A stretch of 64,000 nucleotides of DNA, taken from contig NZ_JALKAJ010000002.1 of assembly GCF_023015615.1 (NCBI RefSeq), positions 882,501 to 946,500 of the forward strand. The letters are read 5' to 3'. The position numbers were made by a program, and so were the translations under genes. This stretch comes from Qipengyuania sp. S6317L1 (GTDB lineage: Bacteria; Pseudomonadota; Alphaproteobacteria; Sphingomonadales; Sphingomonadaceae). A model generated the notes under the pieces. It was not told where the DNA came from, ran no database searches, and saw only the letters and a list, made by a program, of their open reading frames with translations. This document shows, piece by piece, positions 1-9,545 of the stretch; within the stretch, counting starts at the first letter, position 1, and the number at the start of each line of letters is the position of its first letter.

Positions 1-278
1 AGAACGCAGCCGCACTCGATGACGAGATTGCAAAGGCGACGGCCACCTGGACCAAGGAGGCTTTGCTTGAGGCTTGCGCCAGCCACGGCATTCCCGCAGG
101 CCCGATCAACCAGTTGGACGAAGTATTCGCCGACCCACAGGTGATCGCGCGAGGTATGCGTGTTGATCTCGGCGGGATGCCGGGCGTGCGCTCTCCCTTC
201 ACCTTTTCCGATGCGCAATTGGCGCTCGACCACCCGTCCCCCATGCTGGGTGAGCACACCCCCGAAGCTGGCAACTGA
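1..278 (+). CDS. CoA-transferase family III (CaiB/BaiF), C-terminal end, partial
   Basis: The frame is open from base 3 and has no start in the window, so this is the last ~91 residues of a gene that begins upstream. The tail has the pattern typical of class III CoA-transferases: a stretch like 'GIPAGPINQLDEVFADPQV' followed by 'ARGM', which lies near the C-terminus of CaiB/BaiF proteins that move CoA between carboxylic acids. The catalytic Asp lies upstream and cannot be checked, so the substrate is unknown. It ends 14 bases before the convergent metK. Confidence 0.8.
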   Translation, partial: NAAALDDEIAKATATWTKEALLEACASHGIPAGPINQLDEVFADPQVIARGMRVDLGGMPGVRSPFTFSDAQLALDHPSPMLGEHTPEAGN

Positions 279-292
279 GGTCGCGGGGTTGG

Positions 293-1540
293 TTAAACGA
301 GCGCAGCTTTCAGATCGTCGACCAGATCGGTGCGTTCCCATGGGAATGTGTCACCATCCGCTGTGCGGCCAAAATGGCCATAGGCTGCGCTGATCCGGTA
401 GATCGGCTTGTTCAACCCCAAATGGGTGCGGATCGAACGCGGGGTGAGCCCGCCAAGCTTGTCGATGGATTGGATCGCGTCTTCGAGCCTCGCATCAGTA
501 ACGCCCTGTGCCGCGGTCCCATGCGTATCGACATACAGCGACAATGGCTCCGACACGCCAATCGCATAAGCGATCTGAATGGTGCAGCGCGTGGCGAGCC
601 CTGCGGCCACGACGTTCTTTGCAAGGTAACGGGTGATGTAAGCTGCGCTGCGGTCAACCTTGGTCGGATCCTTACCGCTGAACGCACCGCCCCCGTGAGG
701 GGCCGCGCCGCCATAGGTATCGACGATAATCTTGCGCCCCGTCAGTCCTGCATCACCATCAGGTCCACCGATAACAAAGCTGCCCGTCGGGTTGATGTGC
801 CAGATCGTCTCGTTCGAGATGAAACCCTCAGGCAAAATATCGGCAACGACGCCCTTGACATAGGCATGAAGCTCGGCCTCTTTTTCGCCTTCGTCATAAC
901 CTTCGGCGTGCTGAGTGCTGACGACAATCGCGGTGCAGGCTACAGGCTTGCCGTTCTCATAGCGCAGCGTGACCTGGCTCTTCGCGTCAGGCTCAAGGAA
1001 AGGCGCAGTGCCTGAGTGCCGGTCATTTGCAAGCCGCTCCAAAATCTTGTGGCTGTAATCGAGCGTTGCCGGCATGAAGTCGGGAGTCTCATCGCACGCA
1101 AAGCCGAACATGATGCCTTGATCGCCTGCACCTTCGTCTTTGCCAGAGCCATCTGCACCCGAATCCACGCCTTGAGCGATATGTGCCGATTGACCGTGGA
1201 GGTGGTTTTCAAAGGCCAGTGTCTTCCAGTGAAACCCCTCTTGCTCGTAACCGATATCGCGCACGGTTGAGCGAACAGCGCGTTCGATCTCGTCCTTCGC
1301 GCCGGGTGCCCAGCCGCCATTGAACGCCCATGCCGCATTCTCGCTGTCATACATCGCCTTGCAGCGGATTTCGCCAGATAGGATCACGCGCTGGGTCGTG
1401 GTCATCGTTTCGCAAGCAACACGCGCTTCGGGGTCTTTGGACAGCATGAGGTCGACAATGGCGTCCGAAATCTGATCCGAAACCTTGTCGGGGTGGCCTT
1501 CGGAAACGCTTTCAGAGGTGAAGAGATAATTGCTGCGCAT
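293..1540 (-). CDS. metK: S-adenosylmethionine synthetase
   Basis: Makes S-adenosylmethionine from methionine and ATP in the cytoplasm. At 415 residues it is slightly longer than the E. coli enzyme, as is usual in alphaproteobacteria. Visible signatures are GHPDK at residues 15-19 (ATP site), the family motif [10 protein letters not shown] near residue 140, and the glycine-rich phosphate loop [19 protein letters not shown] near 280. The ATG at 1540 gives the expected N-terminus ([19 protein letters not shown]). It lies 105 bp downstream of lnt on the same strand; that gap holds an imperfect palindrome at 1611-1630 that could be a methionine-cycle operator. The frame is intact. Confidence 0.97.
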   Translation of the reverse strand: MRSNYLFTSESVSEGHPDKVSDQISDAIVDLMLSKDPEARVACETMTTTQRVILSGEIRCKAMYDSENAAWAFNGGWAPGAKDEIERAVRSTVRDIGYEQEGFHWKTLAFENHLHGQSAHIAQGVDSGADGSGKDEGAGDQGIMFGFACDETPDFMPATLDYSHKILERLANDRHSGTAPFLEPDAKSQVTLRYENGKPVACTAIVVSTQHAEGYDEGEKEAELHAYVKGVVADILPEGFISNETIWHINPTGSFVIGGPDGDAGLTGRKIIVDTYGGAAPHGGGAFSGKDPTKVDRSAAYITRYLAKNVVAAGLATRCTIQIAYAIGVSEPLSLYVDTHGTAAQGVTDARLEDAIQSIDKLGGLTPRSIRTHLGLNKPIYRISAAYGHFGRTADGDTFPWERTDLVDDLKAALV

Positions 1541-1610
1541 TGTGTGAGGGCCTTCCAGAGCGGGTGGTCCAAGGGACTATGGGAGACACATGCGTAACGC
1601 CCTTATGCAG

Positions 1611-1630
1611 ATATAAGGAAGTCTTTATGT
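1611..1630 (-). promoter_or_regulatory. Imperfect palindrome upstream of metK, candidate methionine-cycle operator
   Basis: On the minus strand the site reads ACATAAAGACTTCCTTATAT, a 20-bp imperfect inverted repeat about 70 bp before the metK start. ATAAAG/CTTTAT palindromes are, from general knowledge, found upstream of SAM-cycle genes in alphaproteobacteria and attributed to ArsR-type SahR-like regulators. The symmetry is seen directly; the regulator is inferred. Confidence 0.45.
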
Positions 1631-1645
1631 GATCTTCTTGAATCC

Positions 1646-3334
1646 CTAGCTGCGCGCGCTGCGCAAGGCAAGCAATCTCGGCACGCCGAGCCCCAGTGCT
1701 GCGAGCAGTGCGGCCCACATCAGGGGAAGCGCATTGCCCAATTTTGAGAAAAGCGTTGGCGGTTTCGCCGAGGGGATTTGGCCATGAATCGCGTCCGCCT
1801 CGCCGCTTGCGATGTGCTGAATCACGTTGCCATTGGCATCGATCACCGCACTGATCCCAGTGGTGGTGGAGCGAAGGACCGGGAGCCCCTCTTCAATAGC
1901 GCGCATACGGGCCTGTGCCAAATGCTGCGGCGGCCCCCAACTGCCAAACCAGCCATCGTTCGAAGGGTTGAAGAGATAATCGGGACGGTTGTCCTCATCG
2001 ACCACCTGGCCAGAGAAGACGATCTCGTAACAGATTTGGATACCTGCCTTGCCATGCTCACCAAGGTCGAGTGTCTGAGGGCCGGGGCCAGGGATATAGG
2101 GGATCGTGCCAGAGGTTAGCCGCGACAGGCCAATAGCGCCAAGAATGTCTTCCATCGGCAGATATTCGCCATAGGGCACCAGATGCTCTTTGCCGTAGTG
2201 ATGGGTAATCTTCCCCTCACCGTTCATAGCGAGCACCGAATTGCGGGCCGAAAGCGCGCGGGGGATGCCGTCTTCGCCAAGGCCAATGTTGAGGTTTACG
2301 ACGCCTGTCAGCAAGGTCGATTGAGGGCCAATTACGGTGCCGATCCGCTCGCGCGCAAATACAGGGTCCGCGCCTGCCGTCATCCTTGTGTAGTAGCGCT
2401 GGGGATAGCCGTCCTCGAGATAATCCGGCACCGCGCTTTCGGGCCACAGGACAAGGCGCGACTGGTCAGAATTCTTGGTCGTTAGGCGGGCGATGCGTTG
2501 GAATTGCTCTTCGAATTTGGAGCCGTCGTTGATTTCTTCTTGCAAGATCAGCGGTTGGACGAGGGTGTAATTGATGTCTGTGTATTTGGAAGGGTCGGGG
2601 ATCGGGAAAGTGCTACGCTCGACAAATGTTCGCTCAAACGAGGTCGGGCTGAAAGCCATTACAATCACGATAGAACTGGCAAGCAGTGCGCTAGGGCCCC
2701 ATCGCCGAGACCAAAAAGCGCTCAGCAGTAAGCCAGCGATTACTATAGCCAAACCAGAGAGCGCATATGTGCCCAGCATGGGCAATAACATGGCGATACC
2801 AGGCCAATCCCATCCGCCCAAAAGCATTAGCCCCAAGGGCGGCCACGGATAGCCGGTGAACACCCAGCTTCTCAGCCACTCGGTCACAATCCATGCGCTC
2901 GAAAGCACAGCACCAAACGCCAGCACCCCACTCCGCCGCGCCAGCAGATGCGCGACCAACGCAGCCAGCGCCGGATAAACCGCGAGGTAGATGCACAAGA
3001 GCGGCACCGCGACCCAGCCCAGCATCTCGGGCATTTCCGCTTGATAGGTAAAGGCGGTGGCAATCCAATTGTTGGCGAGCGTCAGATGCGCCCAGCCAAA
3101 GGTCCAACCAATCCATAAAGCGCCGCGCCATCCGCTAGCCTTGCGCAAATGCGCAATCCAAAACGCAAGCGCGGGAAGCGCAACCCACCAGCCGTGAACT
3201 GGGGGATAGCCAAGCGCGGCCACCATCCCGAGAAAAGCCGAGGTCAGCCCGGGCCATTTCGCAGCGAATGCAGTGATACGGCTCCAAAGCGAAGCCAGCC
3301 TGCCCTCAAACGGGTCCAGCGCCGCTTCGCTCAT
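1646..3334 (-). CDS. lnt: Apolipoprotein N-acyltransferase
   Basis: Inner-membrane enzyme that adds the third acyl chain to lipoproteins, the last step of lipoprotein maturation. It is 562 residues long. The N-terminal ~220 residues are a series of hydrophobic segments; the rest is a periplasmic nitrilase-like domain with the Glu-Lys-Cys triad in recognisable contexts: Glu in WPES (about 299), Lys in YGKEHLVPYGEYLP (about 382) and Cys in IQICYE (about 435). A last hydrophobic segment lies near 540-555. The gene starts 32 bp after the DUF4167 gene and is probably cotranscribed with it and with metK. Confidence 0.95.
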   Translation of the reverse strand: MSEAALDPFEGRLASLWSRITAFAAKWPGLTSAFLGMVAALGYPPVHGWWVALPALAFWIAHLRKASGWRGALWIGWTFGWAHLTLANNWIATAFTYQAEMPEMLGWVAVPLLCIYLAVYPALAALVAHLLARRSGVLAFGAVLSSAWIVTEWLRSWVFTGYPWPPLGLMLLGGWDWPGIAMLLPMLGTYALSGLAIVIAGLLLSAFWSRRWGPSALLASSIVIVMAFSPTSFERTFVERSTFPIPDPSKYTDINYTLVQPLILQEEINDGSKFEEQFQRIARLTTKNSDQSRLVLWPESAVPDYLEDGYPQRYYTRMTAGADPVFARERIGTVIGPQSTLLTGVVNLNIGLGEDGIPRALSARNSVLAMNGEGKITHHYGKEHLVPYGEYLPMEDILGAIGLSRLTSGTIPYIPGPGPQTLDLGEHGKAGIQICYEIVFSGQVVDEDNRPDYLFNPSNDGWFGSWGPPQHLAQARMRAIEEGLPVLRSTTTGISAVIDANGNVIQHIASGEADAIHGQIPSAKPPTLFSKLGNALPLMWAALLAALGLGVPRLLALRSARS

Positions 3335-3366
3335 TCCCGCAATCCCCTCAGCCTCAGGAAAGCTGC

Positions 3367-4002
3367 CTAGCCGACCGCTTCGAGGTCGCTGTCATCATCG
3401 GATGCAGCGCTGATCGCCGGTGGCAGGACAGAGCTATCGAGCTGAGCGCTTGTGTCTGCGTCCGTATCATCCGCCTTCTTGCGACGGGTCCGCTTTTTCG
3501 GCGCCTCATCGCCATCACCCTTGTCCGCCTTTGGCTTACGGGCACGGCGTTTCGGCTTTGCGTTTTCTTCATCAGCGCCTGCCTGTTCGCCTTCGCTGCC
3601 GGCTTCGCCCTGATCGTTTGAGGCGTTGTCGCCAGAATCGTTATCTTGATCATCGCGGCGCGAGCGGCTGCGGCGATTATTCCGGCGGCGGTTATCGCCA
3701 TCCTCGTCATCGGTATCGTCATTATTGCCGCCGCGCTCGTCATTGCGTTTTGAACGAGCTTCATCTTGACGCGCCTTGTTGTCGGCAATCACGCGGAAAT
3801 AGTGATCGGCAAACTGGAGATAATATTCCGCCTGAACCCTGTCGCCATTGTGCTGCGCGTCTTGAGCAAGCTTCTTATACTTGTCGAGCAGCTGGGGCGC
3901 ATTGCCCCGCGCGCGGCTGTCGATGCGGTTCTGGTTGTTGCCACCTTGGTTGCCACGGTTACCACGGTTACCACGGCGACGATTATTACGATTGTTATTC
4001 AA
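3367..4002 (-). CDS. DUF4167 domain protein, highly charged
   Basis: A 211-residue protein of unknown function. The first ~30 residues are an Asn/Arg/Gly-rich tract, followed by the compact conserved block of DUF4167 (around residues 30-80, with APQLLDKYKKLAQDA and QAEYYLQFADHYFRV). The remaining ~130 residues are low-complexity and strongly charged, alternating Asp/Glu with Arg/Lys, and are probably disordered. Such Arg-rich, conserved-core proteins in alphaproteobacteria look like nucleic-acid or ribosome-associated factors, but that is inference. It follows prmC by about 254 bp and precedes lnt by 32 bp. Confidence 0.85.
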   Translation of the reverse strand: MNNNRNNRRRGNRGNRGNQGGNNQNRIDSRARGNAPQLLDKYKKLAQDAQHNGDRVQAEYYLQFADHYFRVIADNKARQDEARSKRNDERGGNNDDTDDEDGDNRRRNNRRSRSRRDDQDNDSGDNASNDQGEAGSEGEQAGADEENAKPKRRARKPKADKGDGDEAPKKRTRRKKADDTDADTSAQLDSSVLPPAISAASDDDSDLEAVG

Positions 4003-4256
4003 GGAAAATCTTCCTGTTTACGACCCGGATGCGTGCCTAAACCCTGCATCCGTGGTCAGCAGACCTTTCGTCTAACGCGCCGCCCATGCGGCCTTCTCAA
4101 ATCCTATTTTGCCTGACCTATGGGGAGCCCCCGCTTGGGTCGTTCATCAAGGAATTTGGAGCTTGGACCAGCCTTTCGCATCAGGGCGCGAAATGGTGTT
4201 CCGACTCGATAGCTAGCGAGCCTTATTGCTTTTGCCAAGCCCTGATGACTTTTTCG

Positions 4257-5081
4257 TCAACTAAGCATCAAGCACCGGGGGCGGCCCGCAAGGTCCTTGC
4301 GCAGGCGCACATTGAAACTGTGGCCTTGCGCGATCCGGGTAACAACCCCAGCCTGAGTGTGGCCGATTTCAAGGATCGCGATAGCGCCGACGGTCATTAG
4401 TGCGCGCAATTGCGGGATCAGAATGCGATAGTCGTCGAGCCCGTCTGGTCCTGCAAAAAGCGCCGATGCAGGCTCGAATTCGCGCACATCGGGGTCGAGC
4501 GCGGCAGCGTCTTCGACATAGGGCGGATTGCACAAGACCAGATCGAATTGACCCAAACCCTCGGCCCAGCCCTCTTTGGTCCAATCGCGATACTCAAACC
4601 GGGCGCGGGTCTTATCAAGGTCCAGCATCCGGGCATTCCCCTCGGCCACCTTCAGAGCTTCTTGTGATTGATCTGTTGCAAGGCCGCTCGCACCCTCGAG
4701 TTCCAGCAGCACGGTGATCAGCAGAGCGCCCGTCCCTGTCCCGAGATCGAGGACGCGCATCGCCTTGGCCGCATGTTCAAGGGCAGTATCAATCAGCACC
4801 TCGCTATCTCCGCGCGGGATCAGCGTATCGGACGTCACGGCAAATTCGCGCCCGTAAAATTCCTGGTGCCCTGTGATATGCGCCACGGGTTCTCGCGCCG
4901 CGCGACGGGAGATGAGGTCATTATATGTGGCCGGAGCAGTGTCCGGCATATGCCGCAAGAGCATATCTGAGCGGCTCACACCAAGCGCATGTGCCATCAG
5001 CAGCTCTGCATCGAGACGCGCTGTATCGCTGGTCACTTTGAGCTTCGTAGTGGCGGCGCGGATGGCCTCTGCGACACTCAC
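4257..5081 (-). CDS. prmC: Peptide chain release factor N5-glutamine methyltransferase
   Basis: Methylates the Gln of the GGQ motif of release factors RF1 and RF2. The 274-residue protein has the SAM-binding loop DLGTGTGA at residues 112-119 and the glutamine-methyltransferase motif NPPY at 185-188. Its start codon overlaps the stop of prfA by 4 nt (ATGA), so the modifying enzyme is translationally coupled to its substrate RF1, a common arrangement. The frame is intact. Confidence 0.96.
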   Translation of the reverse strand: MSVAEAIRAATTKLKVTSDTARLDAELLMAHALGVSRSDMLLRHMPDTAPATYNDLISRRAAREPVAHITGHQEFYGREFAVTSDTLIPRGDSEVLIDTALEHAAKAMRVLDLGTGTGALLITVLLELEGASGLATDQSQEALKVAEGNARMLDLDKTRARFEYRDWTKEGWAEGLGQFDLVLCNPPYVEDAAALDPDVREFEPASALFAGPDGLDDYRILIPQLRALMTVGAIAILEIGHTQAGVVTRIAQGHSFNVRLRKDLAGRPRCLMLS

Positions 5082-6145
5082 TCGGCGAGCGCGGCCAGCC
5101 GTTTGGCCTCGTCCTCAGAAATCAGCGCTTGCACCAATTCATTGAGCCCAGTGCCAGCGAGCACTTCTTCAAGCTTGTGCAAGGTCAGTCCGATGCGGTG
5201 ATCGGTGACGCGGCCTTGCGGGAAATTATAGGTGCGAATGCGCTCGGAGCGGTCACCCGACCCCACCATGGCCTTGCGCGCTTCGGCCTCTGCGCCCTGG
5301 GCCTCATCGCGGGTCTTTTCATAAAGCCTTGCGCGCAGCACCTGCATCGCCTTTTCGCGGTTCTTGTGCTGGCTGCGTCCGTCCTGACAGGTCACCACAA
5401 GGCCGGTTGGCTCGTGGGTGATACGAATTGCTGAATCGGTGGTGTTAACGTGCTGACCGCCGGCGCCAGATGCGCGATAGGTGTCGATTTTGAGGTCGCC
5501 CGGATCGATTTGCACATCAACCTCATCGGGTTCTGGCAGCACCGCCACGGTCGCAGCCGAGGTATGAATACGCCCGCCGCTTTCAGTGACGGGGACGCGC
5601 TGCACGCGGTGAACGCCGCTTTCGAACTTGAGCTTGGCGAACACGCCTTGCCCTGTGATGTTGGCGACGATTTCCTTGAAACCGCCCACTTCCGAAGCGC
5701 TCATGGAAACGGGTTCGACCCTCCAGCCCTGCTCGCCCGCAAATTTCTCATACATCCGGAAAAGGTCGCCCGCGAAAAGCGCCGCCTCATCGCCGCCCGT
5801 GCCAGCACGGATTTCGAGCATGGCGGGCTTGCTGTCGGCCCGGTCGCGCGGGAGCAGAGCGATAGCGAGAGCGCGTTCCTTTTCGGGCAACTTTTCGTTG
5901 ATCGCGGCGAGCTCTTCTTGAGCCATATCCTTCATCTCAGGGTCCTGAAGCATCTCCTCAAGTCCGGTGATTTCGTCGCGCAGGCTCGTCACTTCGGCGG
6001 CGATCTTGGCGACAGGTTCAAGCTCAGCATAGTCGCGGCTGGCCTGAACAAATTCGTCACCTTCAAGCGTTCCGCTCGCCATACGCGCTTCGAGTTCGGC
6101 GAAGCGGTGGCCAATCTGATCAAGGCGTTCTTTGGGGATGGTCAT
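5078..6145 (-). CDS. prfA: Peptide chain release factor 1
   Basis: Recognises UAA and UAG stop codons and triggers peptide release. It is 355 residues long, normal for RF1. The stop-codon-reading tripeptide PVT is at residues 185-187, which marks RF1 rather than RF2, and the catalytic GGQ is at 229-231. It overlaps hisS upstream and prmC downstream by 4 nt each, giving a coupled hisS-prfA-prmC unit. Confidence 0.97.
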   Translation of the reverse strand: MTIPKERLDQIGHRFAELEARMASGTLEGDEFVQASRDYAELEPVAKIAAEVTSLRDEITGLEEMLQDPEMKDMAQEELAAINEKLPEKERALAIALLPRDRADSKPAMLEIRAGTGGDEAALFAGDLFRMYEKFAGEQGWRVEPVSMSASEVGGFKEIVANITGQGVFAKLKFESGVHRVQRVPVTESGGRIHTSAATVAVLPEPDEVDVQIDPGDLKIDTYRASGAGGQHVNTTDSAIRITHEPTGLVVTCQDGRSQHKNREKAMQVLRARLYEKTRDEAQGAEAEARKAMVGSGDRSERIRTYNFPQGRVTDHRIGLTLHKLEEVLAGTGLNELVQALISEDEAKRLAALAE

Positions 6146-7392
6146 AGGTCAAGATCCAGAGACCATAGTGCCGAGGAAATACGTTCCTTGTCCTCACCTT
6201 CGGACTGATAGCGAAGACGTCGTTCACCATCACTCATAGCCAGAATTACATGGCTGCCAACTTTCACCGCTTTGTCGAAACGTTTCTTTTTGCCGCCACT
6301 GGCTATGAATTCTGCGGAAAGGCCAACAGATCGAATCGCGCTGACCGCTTTTTGTCCTGCAGCCGTCATTTTATCGTCTTCGACCACAACGACCACGTCT
6401 GGCTTGTCGATATCCCGTTCACCGACGAGCATCGCCAACCGCTCAATCCCGGCCGCCCAGCCGACCGCAGGTGTCGCGGGCCCGCCGAGGCTTTCCATCA
6501 AGCCATCATAACGCCCGCCACCAAGCACGGTCGATTGCGATCCCAGGGCGCCCGCTGCCGCCGAACCTTCATCCGGGATAAACTCGAACGCAGTGTGCCT
6601 GTAATAGTCGAGACCGCGCACGAGGCTCTCTGCGCGTTTCCATTTCACTCCGCTTGCATCAAGGCCGCCAGTCACGCTTTCGAAGAAGGCCAGCGCGTCA
6701 TCGGACAGATACTCGTCAATCTTGGGCGCATCGGCAACAAATGCACGGTCGCGCGGGTCTTTGCTGTCGAGAATACGCAGCGGGTTCTTCTCAAGACGCT
6801 CCTGGCTGTCCTCGGACAATTCGCCGCGCACCTTGCCGAAATACTCGATCAAACCGCTGCGCCACGCATCGCGGCTCGCCGCATCGCCAAGCGTGTTGAG
6901 ATGCAGGGTCACACCCTCAATTCCCAACTCTTTCAAAAGCTGGTCTGCCATTGCAAGCAGCTCAACATCGGCCTGCGGCTCGCCCGCGCCCAAAATTTCG
7001 GCATCAATCTGGTGGAACTGGCGATAGCGCCCTTTTTGCGGGCGTTCGTACCGGAACAGGGCGCCGTGCGTCGCCAGCTTCATAGGCGCGTGCTGCTGCC
7101 AGCCATTGGTAAGATAGGCCCGCGCAATCCCGGCGGTAAACTCAGGGCGCAGCGTCAGCGAATCTCCGCCGCGATCCTCGAAAGAATACATTTCTTTCGA
7201 AACCACATCGGTCGTCTCGCCAATCGCGCGGCTGAACACCTCGGTCTTTTCAAACACCGGCATTTCAGCGCGGCGGAACCGATAGAGCTTGCGCACCCGC
7301 TCGAAGGTTTCGACCACGAAAGCGAAGGCCTCTGCCTCGGGTCCAAAGATGTCCTGCGTGCCGCGAATGGCCTTGGGAGTGTTCTTGCTCAT
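6142..7392 (-). CDS. hisS: Histidyl-tRNA synthetase
   Basis: Class II aminoacyl-tRNA synthetase that charges tRNA-His. I start it at the ATG at 7392, giving an N-terminus [14 protein letters not shown] that matches the family (IRGTQD lies close to the start in HisRS); the frame extends 22 codons further up but with no family-like sequence. Motif 2 ([22 protein letters not shown]) and the histidine-binding motifs [11 protein letters not shown] and GGGRYDGL are present. The C-terminal ~100 residues form the anticodon-binding domain. First gene of the hisS-prfA-prmC unit. Confidence 0.95.
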   Translation of the reverse strand: MSKNTPKAIRGTQDIFGPEAEAFAFVVETFERVRKLYRFRRAEMPVFEKTEVFSRAIGETTDVVSKEMYSFEDRGGDSLTLRPEFTAGIARAYLTNGWQQHAPMKLATHGALFRYERPQKGRYRQFHQIDAEILGAGEPQADVELLAMADQLLKELGIEGVTLHLNTLGDAASRDAWRSGLIEYFGKVRGELSEDSQERLEKNPLRILDSKDPRDRAFVADAPKIDEYLSDDALAFFESVTGGLDASGVKWKRAESLVRGLDYYRHTAFEFIPDEGSAAAGALGSQSTVLGGGRYDGLMESLGGPATPAVGWAAGIERLAMLVGERDIDKPDVVVVVEDDKMTAAGQKAVSAIRSVGLSAEFIASGGKKKRFDKAVKVGSHVILAMSDGERRLRYQSEGEDKERISSALWSLDLDL

Positions 7393-7533
7393 AACTCTTG
7401 TATGTCTCAGACGTGCAAACTGTGCCGCGCGATTACGACTAAGGAAGGGCTTTCGCAATGCCTTGCAGGTCGCTAGAGGCGCTTGGCGAACAGAGCGGGC
7501 GTATCGCCTGCAGCAATCATCAGGAACCTCTCA

Positions 7534-8061
7534 ATGCGTATCGACATGATCCCGACCGGGGATAATCCTCCAGAAGACCTCAATGTCATCATCGAAGTGC
7601 CGACCGGCGGCGAACCGGTAAAGTACGAGTTCGACAAGGCCAGTGGCGCGCTTTTCGTGGACCGTATTCTCCACACGCCCATGCGCTATCCTGCCAATTA
7701 CGGATTTGTGCCGCACACTTTGTCACCCGACGGCGACCCTCTGGACGCGCTCGTGATCGCGCGCTCTCCCTTCATTCCGGGCTGCGTCGTGAAATCGCGG
7801 CCGATCGGCGTTCTCAATCTTGAAGATGAACACGGCGGCGATGAAAAGCTCGTGTGTGTGCCGGTCGACACGACCTTCCCCTACTATTCAGATGTAGGCG
7901 AAACGAAAGATCTGCCTTCGATCATCATGCAGCAGATCGAGCACTTCTTCACCCACTACAAAGACCTTGAGGCCGAGAAATGGGTGCGGATCGGTAAATG
8001 GGGCAATGCCGCCGAAGCGCGCCAGATCGTGCTCGAGGCGATCGAACGCGCTGCCAAGTAA
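7534..8061 (+). CDS. ppa: Inorganic pyrophosphatase
   Basis: Family I soluble pyrophosphatase, hydrolysing the PPi made by biosynthetic reactions. I choose the ATG at 7534 (175 residues) rather than the first in-frame start at 7483, because AGGAA lies about 8 bases before it and the product then begins MRIDMIPTGDNPPEDLNVIIEVP, as in the family. The metal-binding signature DGDPLDALV is present, with conserved EPVKYEFDK and Arg-Tyr-Pro-Asn-Tyr-Gly-Phe elements. It is divergent from hisS. Confidence 0.96.
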   Translation: MRIDMIPTGDNPPEDLNVIIEVPTGGEPVKYEFDKASGALFVDRILHTPMRYPANYGFVPHTLSPDGDPLDALVIARSPFIPGCVVKSRPIGVLNLEDEHGGDEKLVCVPVDTTFPYYSDVGETKDLPSIIMQQIEHFFTHYKDLEAEKWVRIGKWGNAAEARQIVLEAIERAAK

Positions 8062-8111
8062 GCAGACAGCAAGCGCAATTTCAAAATTGGTGATGGTCTT
8101 TCGCGGTTGTT

Positions 8112-8489
8112 TCAGACGATCGCGAAGATCACTTTACAAAGGCCGGTCAGCACCAGCGGCAGGCCGATCGCGATTGCCCAAAGCATGACGGTGTCGCGGC
8201 GAAACGCGCCAGCAAAAGCAGGGTCAGTCGCCTCTTCGTCCGACATAACGGTCCAGCGCCGCTCAAACCAGCGGCAGGCAGGGATAATCGCGGCGACAAG
8301 AATGATGAGAGCCATATAGGGAAGGATCGACGACATCCCGGCGCTCAACGCCTTGACGGTCATGAAAATCTGCAATCCGGTATAGACCAGAAGCGCCCAG
8401 GCGACATGATCGCTCATGCGTTTGCGCCAGTCCTTGACCTCGACGGTTTGATCTTCGGCGATGTGGCGGTGCTGTGACAGCTCTCTCAT
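8112..8489 (-). CDS. Small membrane protein of unknown function
   Basis: About 125 residues when started at the ATG at 8489, which has GGGAG 7 bases upstream; a start 15 bases further up is possible. Three hydrophobic segments are visible: around residues 30-45, 55-75 and 105-124. The first ~25 residues are polar and charged. I do not recognise a family. It is convergent with ppa and divergent from lptB. The codon pattern fits the surrounding genes, so it is probably real. Confidence 0.7.
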   Translation of the reverse strand: MRELSQHRHIAEDQTVEVKDWRKRMSDHVAWALLVYTGLQIFMTVKALSAGMSSILPYMALIILVAAIIPACRWFERRWTVMSDEEATDPAFAGAFRRDTVMLWAIAIGLPLVLTGLCKVIFAIV

Positions 8490-8630
8490 TTGCGCGCTCC
8501 CCAACGGCTTTCTCTCTCTGGAAACAGTATCTCAAAGAGTGCCGAGTCTTGCAAGCGCAGTAACCAAAGCCAAATATTCGCTCGCAAATGGCCGCGCAAA
8601 GCGCCGAATTTAAGGGTTTTTTCGTAGCAT

Positions 8631-8696
8631 CCATGCGAAAAGAAGGGCGTCCTAGCAAAAATCTTGCCAAAATATCGCATGGCCCTTTTCGCATGG
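8631..8696. repeat. Inverted repeat in the lptB upstream region
   Basis: CCATGCGAAAAGAAGGG at 8631-8647 is mirrored by CCCTTTTCGCATGG at 8683-8696; the arms match over 14 bp with a 2-base bulge and are separated by 35 bases. CGCATGG also recurs as a direct repeat at the right arm. It lies 28 bases before the lptB start and may be a leader hairpin or an operator. Confidence 0.45.
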
Positions 8697-8723
8697 GCGA
8701 GGACAATGCTAAGCGAGAATCAT

Positions 8724-9533
8724 ATGAGTGACACAGCTACATTTGATGAAAGCTCACATGGGCCGGACGCCTCGGACGAGAGCATTATTGATGCCAATGC
8801 GCCCATGCCCGACGGCGGGCTCGAAGTCGTTTCGATTGCAAAGAGCTATGACAAGCGCGCGGTTCTCACCGACATTTCGCTGACCGTTGCCAAGGGCGAG
8901 GTTCTTGGTCTGCTGGGGCCGAACGGCGCGGGCAAGACCACCTGCTTTTATTCGATCATGGGATTGGTGAAGCCCGATTCGGGCCGCATCCTGATGGACG
9001 GCGAAGATGTCACCAAACTGCCGATGTACAGGCGGGCGATCCTGGGGCTCGGCTATCTTCCGCAGGAGACCAGCATTTTCCGCGGGATGACGGTCGAACA
9101 GAACATTAATTGCGTCCTCGAGATGGTCGAGCCAGATGCCGAGACAAGGGCGCAGGAACTCGAACGTCTTCTCGACGAATTTGGCCTCACACGCCTTCGC
9201 GAAAGCCCGGCGATGGCGCTTTCGGGCGGCGAACGTCGCCGCTGCGAAATTGCCCGCGCGCTCGCGGCGAAACCTTCGATCATGCTGCTGGACGAACCCT
9301 TTGCCGGGATCGACCCCCTTTCAATCAGCGATATTCGCGATCTTGTGAAGGATCTGAAACGGCGCGGGATCGGCGTTCTTATCACCGACCACAATGTGCG
9401 CGAGACGCTCGATATCGTGGACCGCGCCTGCATCATCTATGGCGGACAAGTCCTGTTTGCAGGCACGCCGCAAGCCTTGGTCGCGGATGAAAACGTGAAG
9501 CGGCTCTACCTCGGGGAGAGCTTTACGCTCTGA
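8724..9533 (+). CDS. lptB: LPS export ABC transporter ATP-binding protein
   Basis: ATPase of the Lpt bridge that extracts lipopolysaccharide from the inner membrane. I start at the ATG at 8724 (269 residues); the frame is open for 20 more codons. After an acidic ~30-residue N-terminal extension come Walker A (GPNGAGKTT), the Q-loop (YLPQE), the ABC signature (LSGGERRR), Walker B (IMLLDEPFAG) and the switch His (TDHNVRE). It is followed 12 bp later by rpoN, the classic lptB-rpoN arrangement. lptA and lptC are not in the window. Confidence 0.94.
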   Translation: MSDTATFDESSHGPDASDESIIDANAPMPDGGLEVVSIAKSYDKRAVLTDISLTVAKGEVLGLLGPNGAGKTTCFYSIMGLVKPDSGRILMDGEDVTKLPMYRRAILGLGYLPQETSIFRGMTVEQNINCVLEMVEPDAETRAQELERLLDEFGLTRLRESPAMALSGGERRRCEIARALAAKPSIMLLDEPFAGIDPLSISDIRDLVKDLKRRGIGVLITDHNVRETLDIVDRACIIYGGQVLFAGTPQALVADENVKRLYLGESFTL

Positions 9534-9545
9534 TCTGCGCTCCCC

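Noticed and set aside
374..1015. 213-codon open frame opposite metK
   Set aside because: It lies wholly inside metK on the other strand, with no family likeness, and is explained by GC-rich antisense frames.
6250..7476. 408-codon open frame antisense to hisS
   Set aside because: It mirrors the whole of hisS, which has clear synthetase motifs; the antisense product shows no domain.
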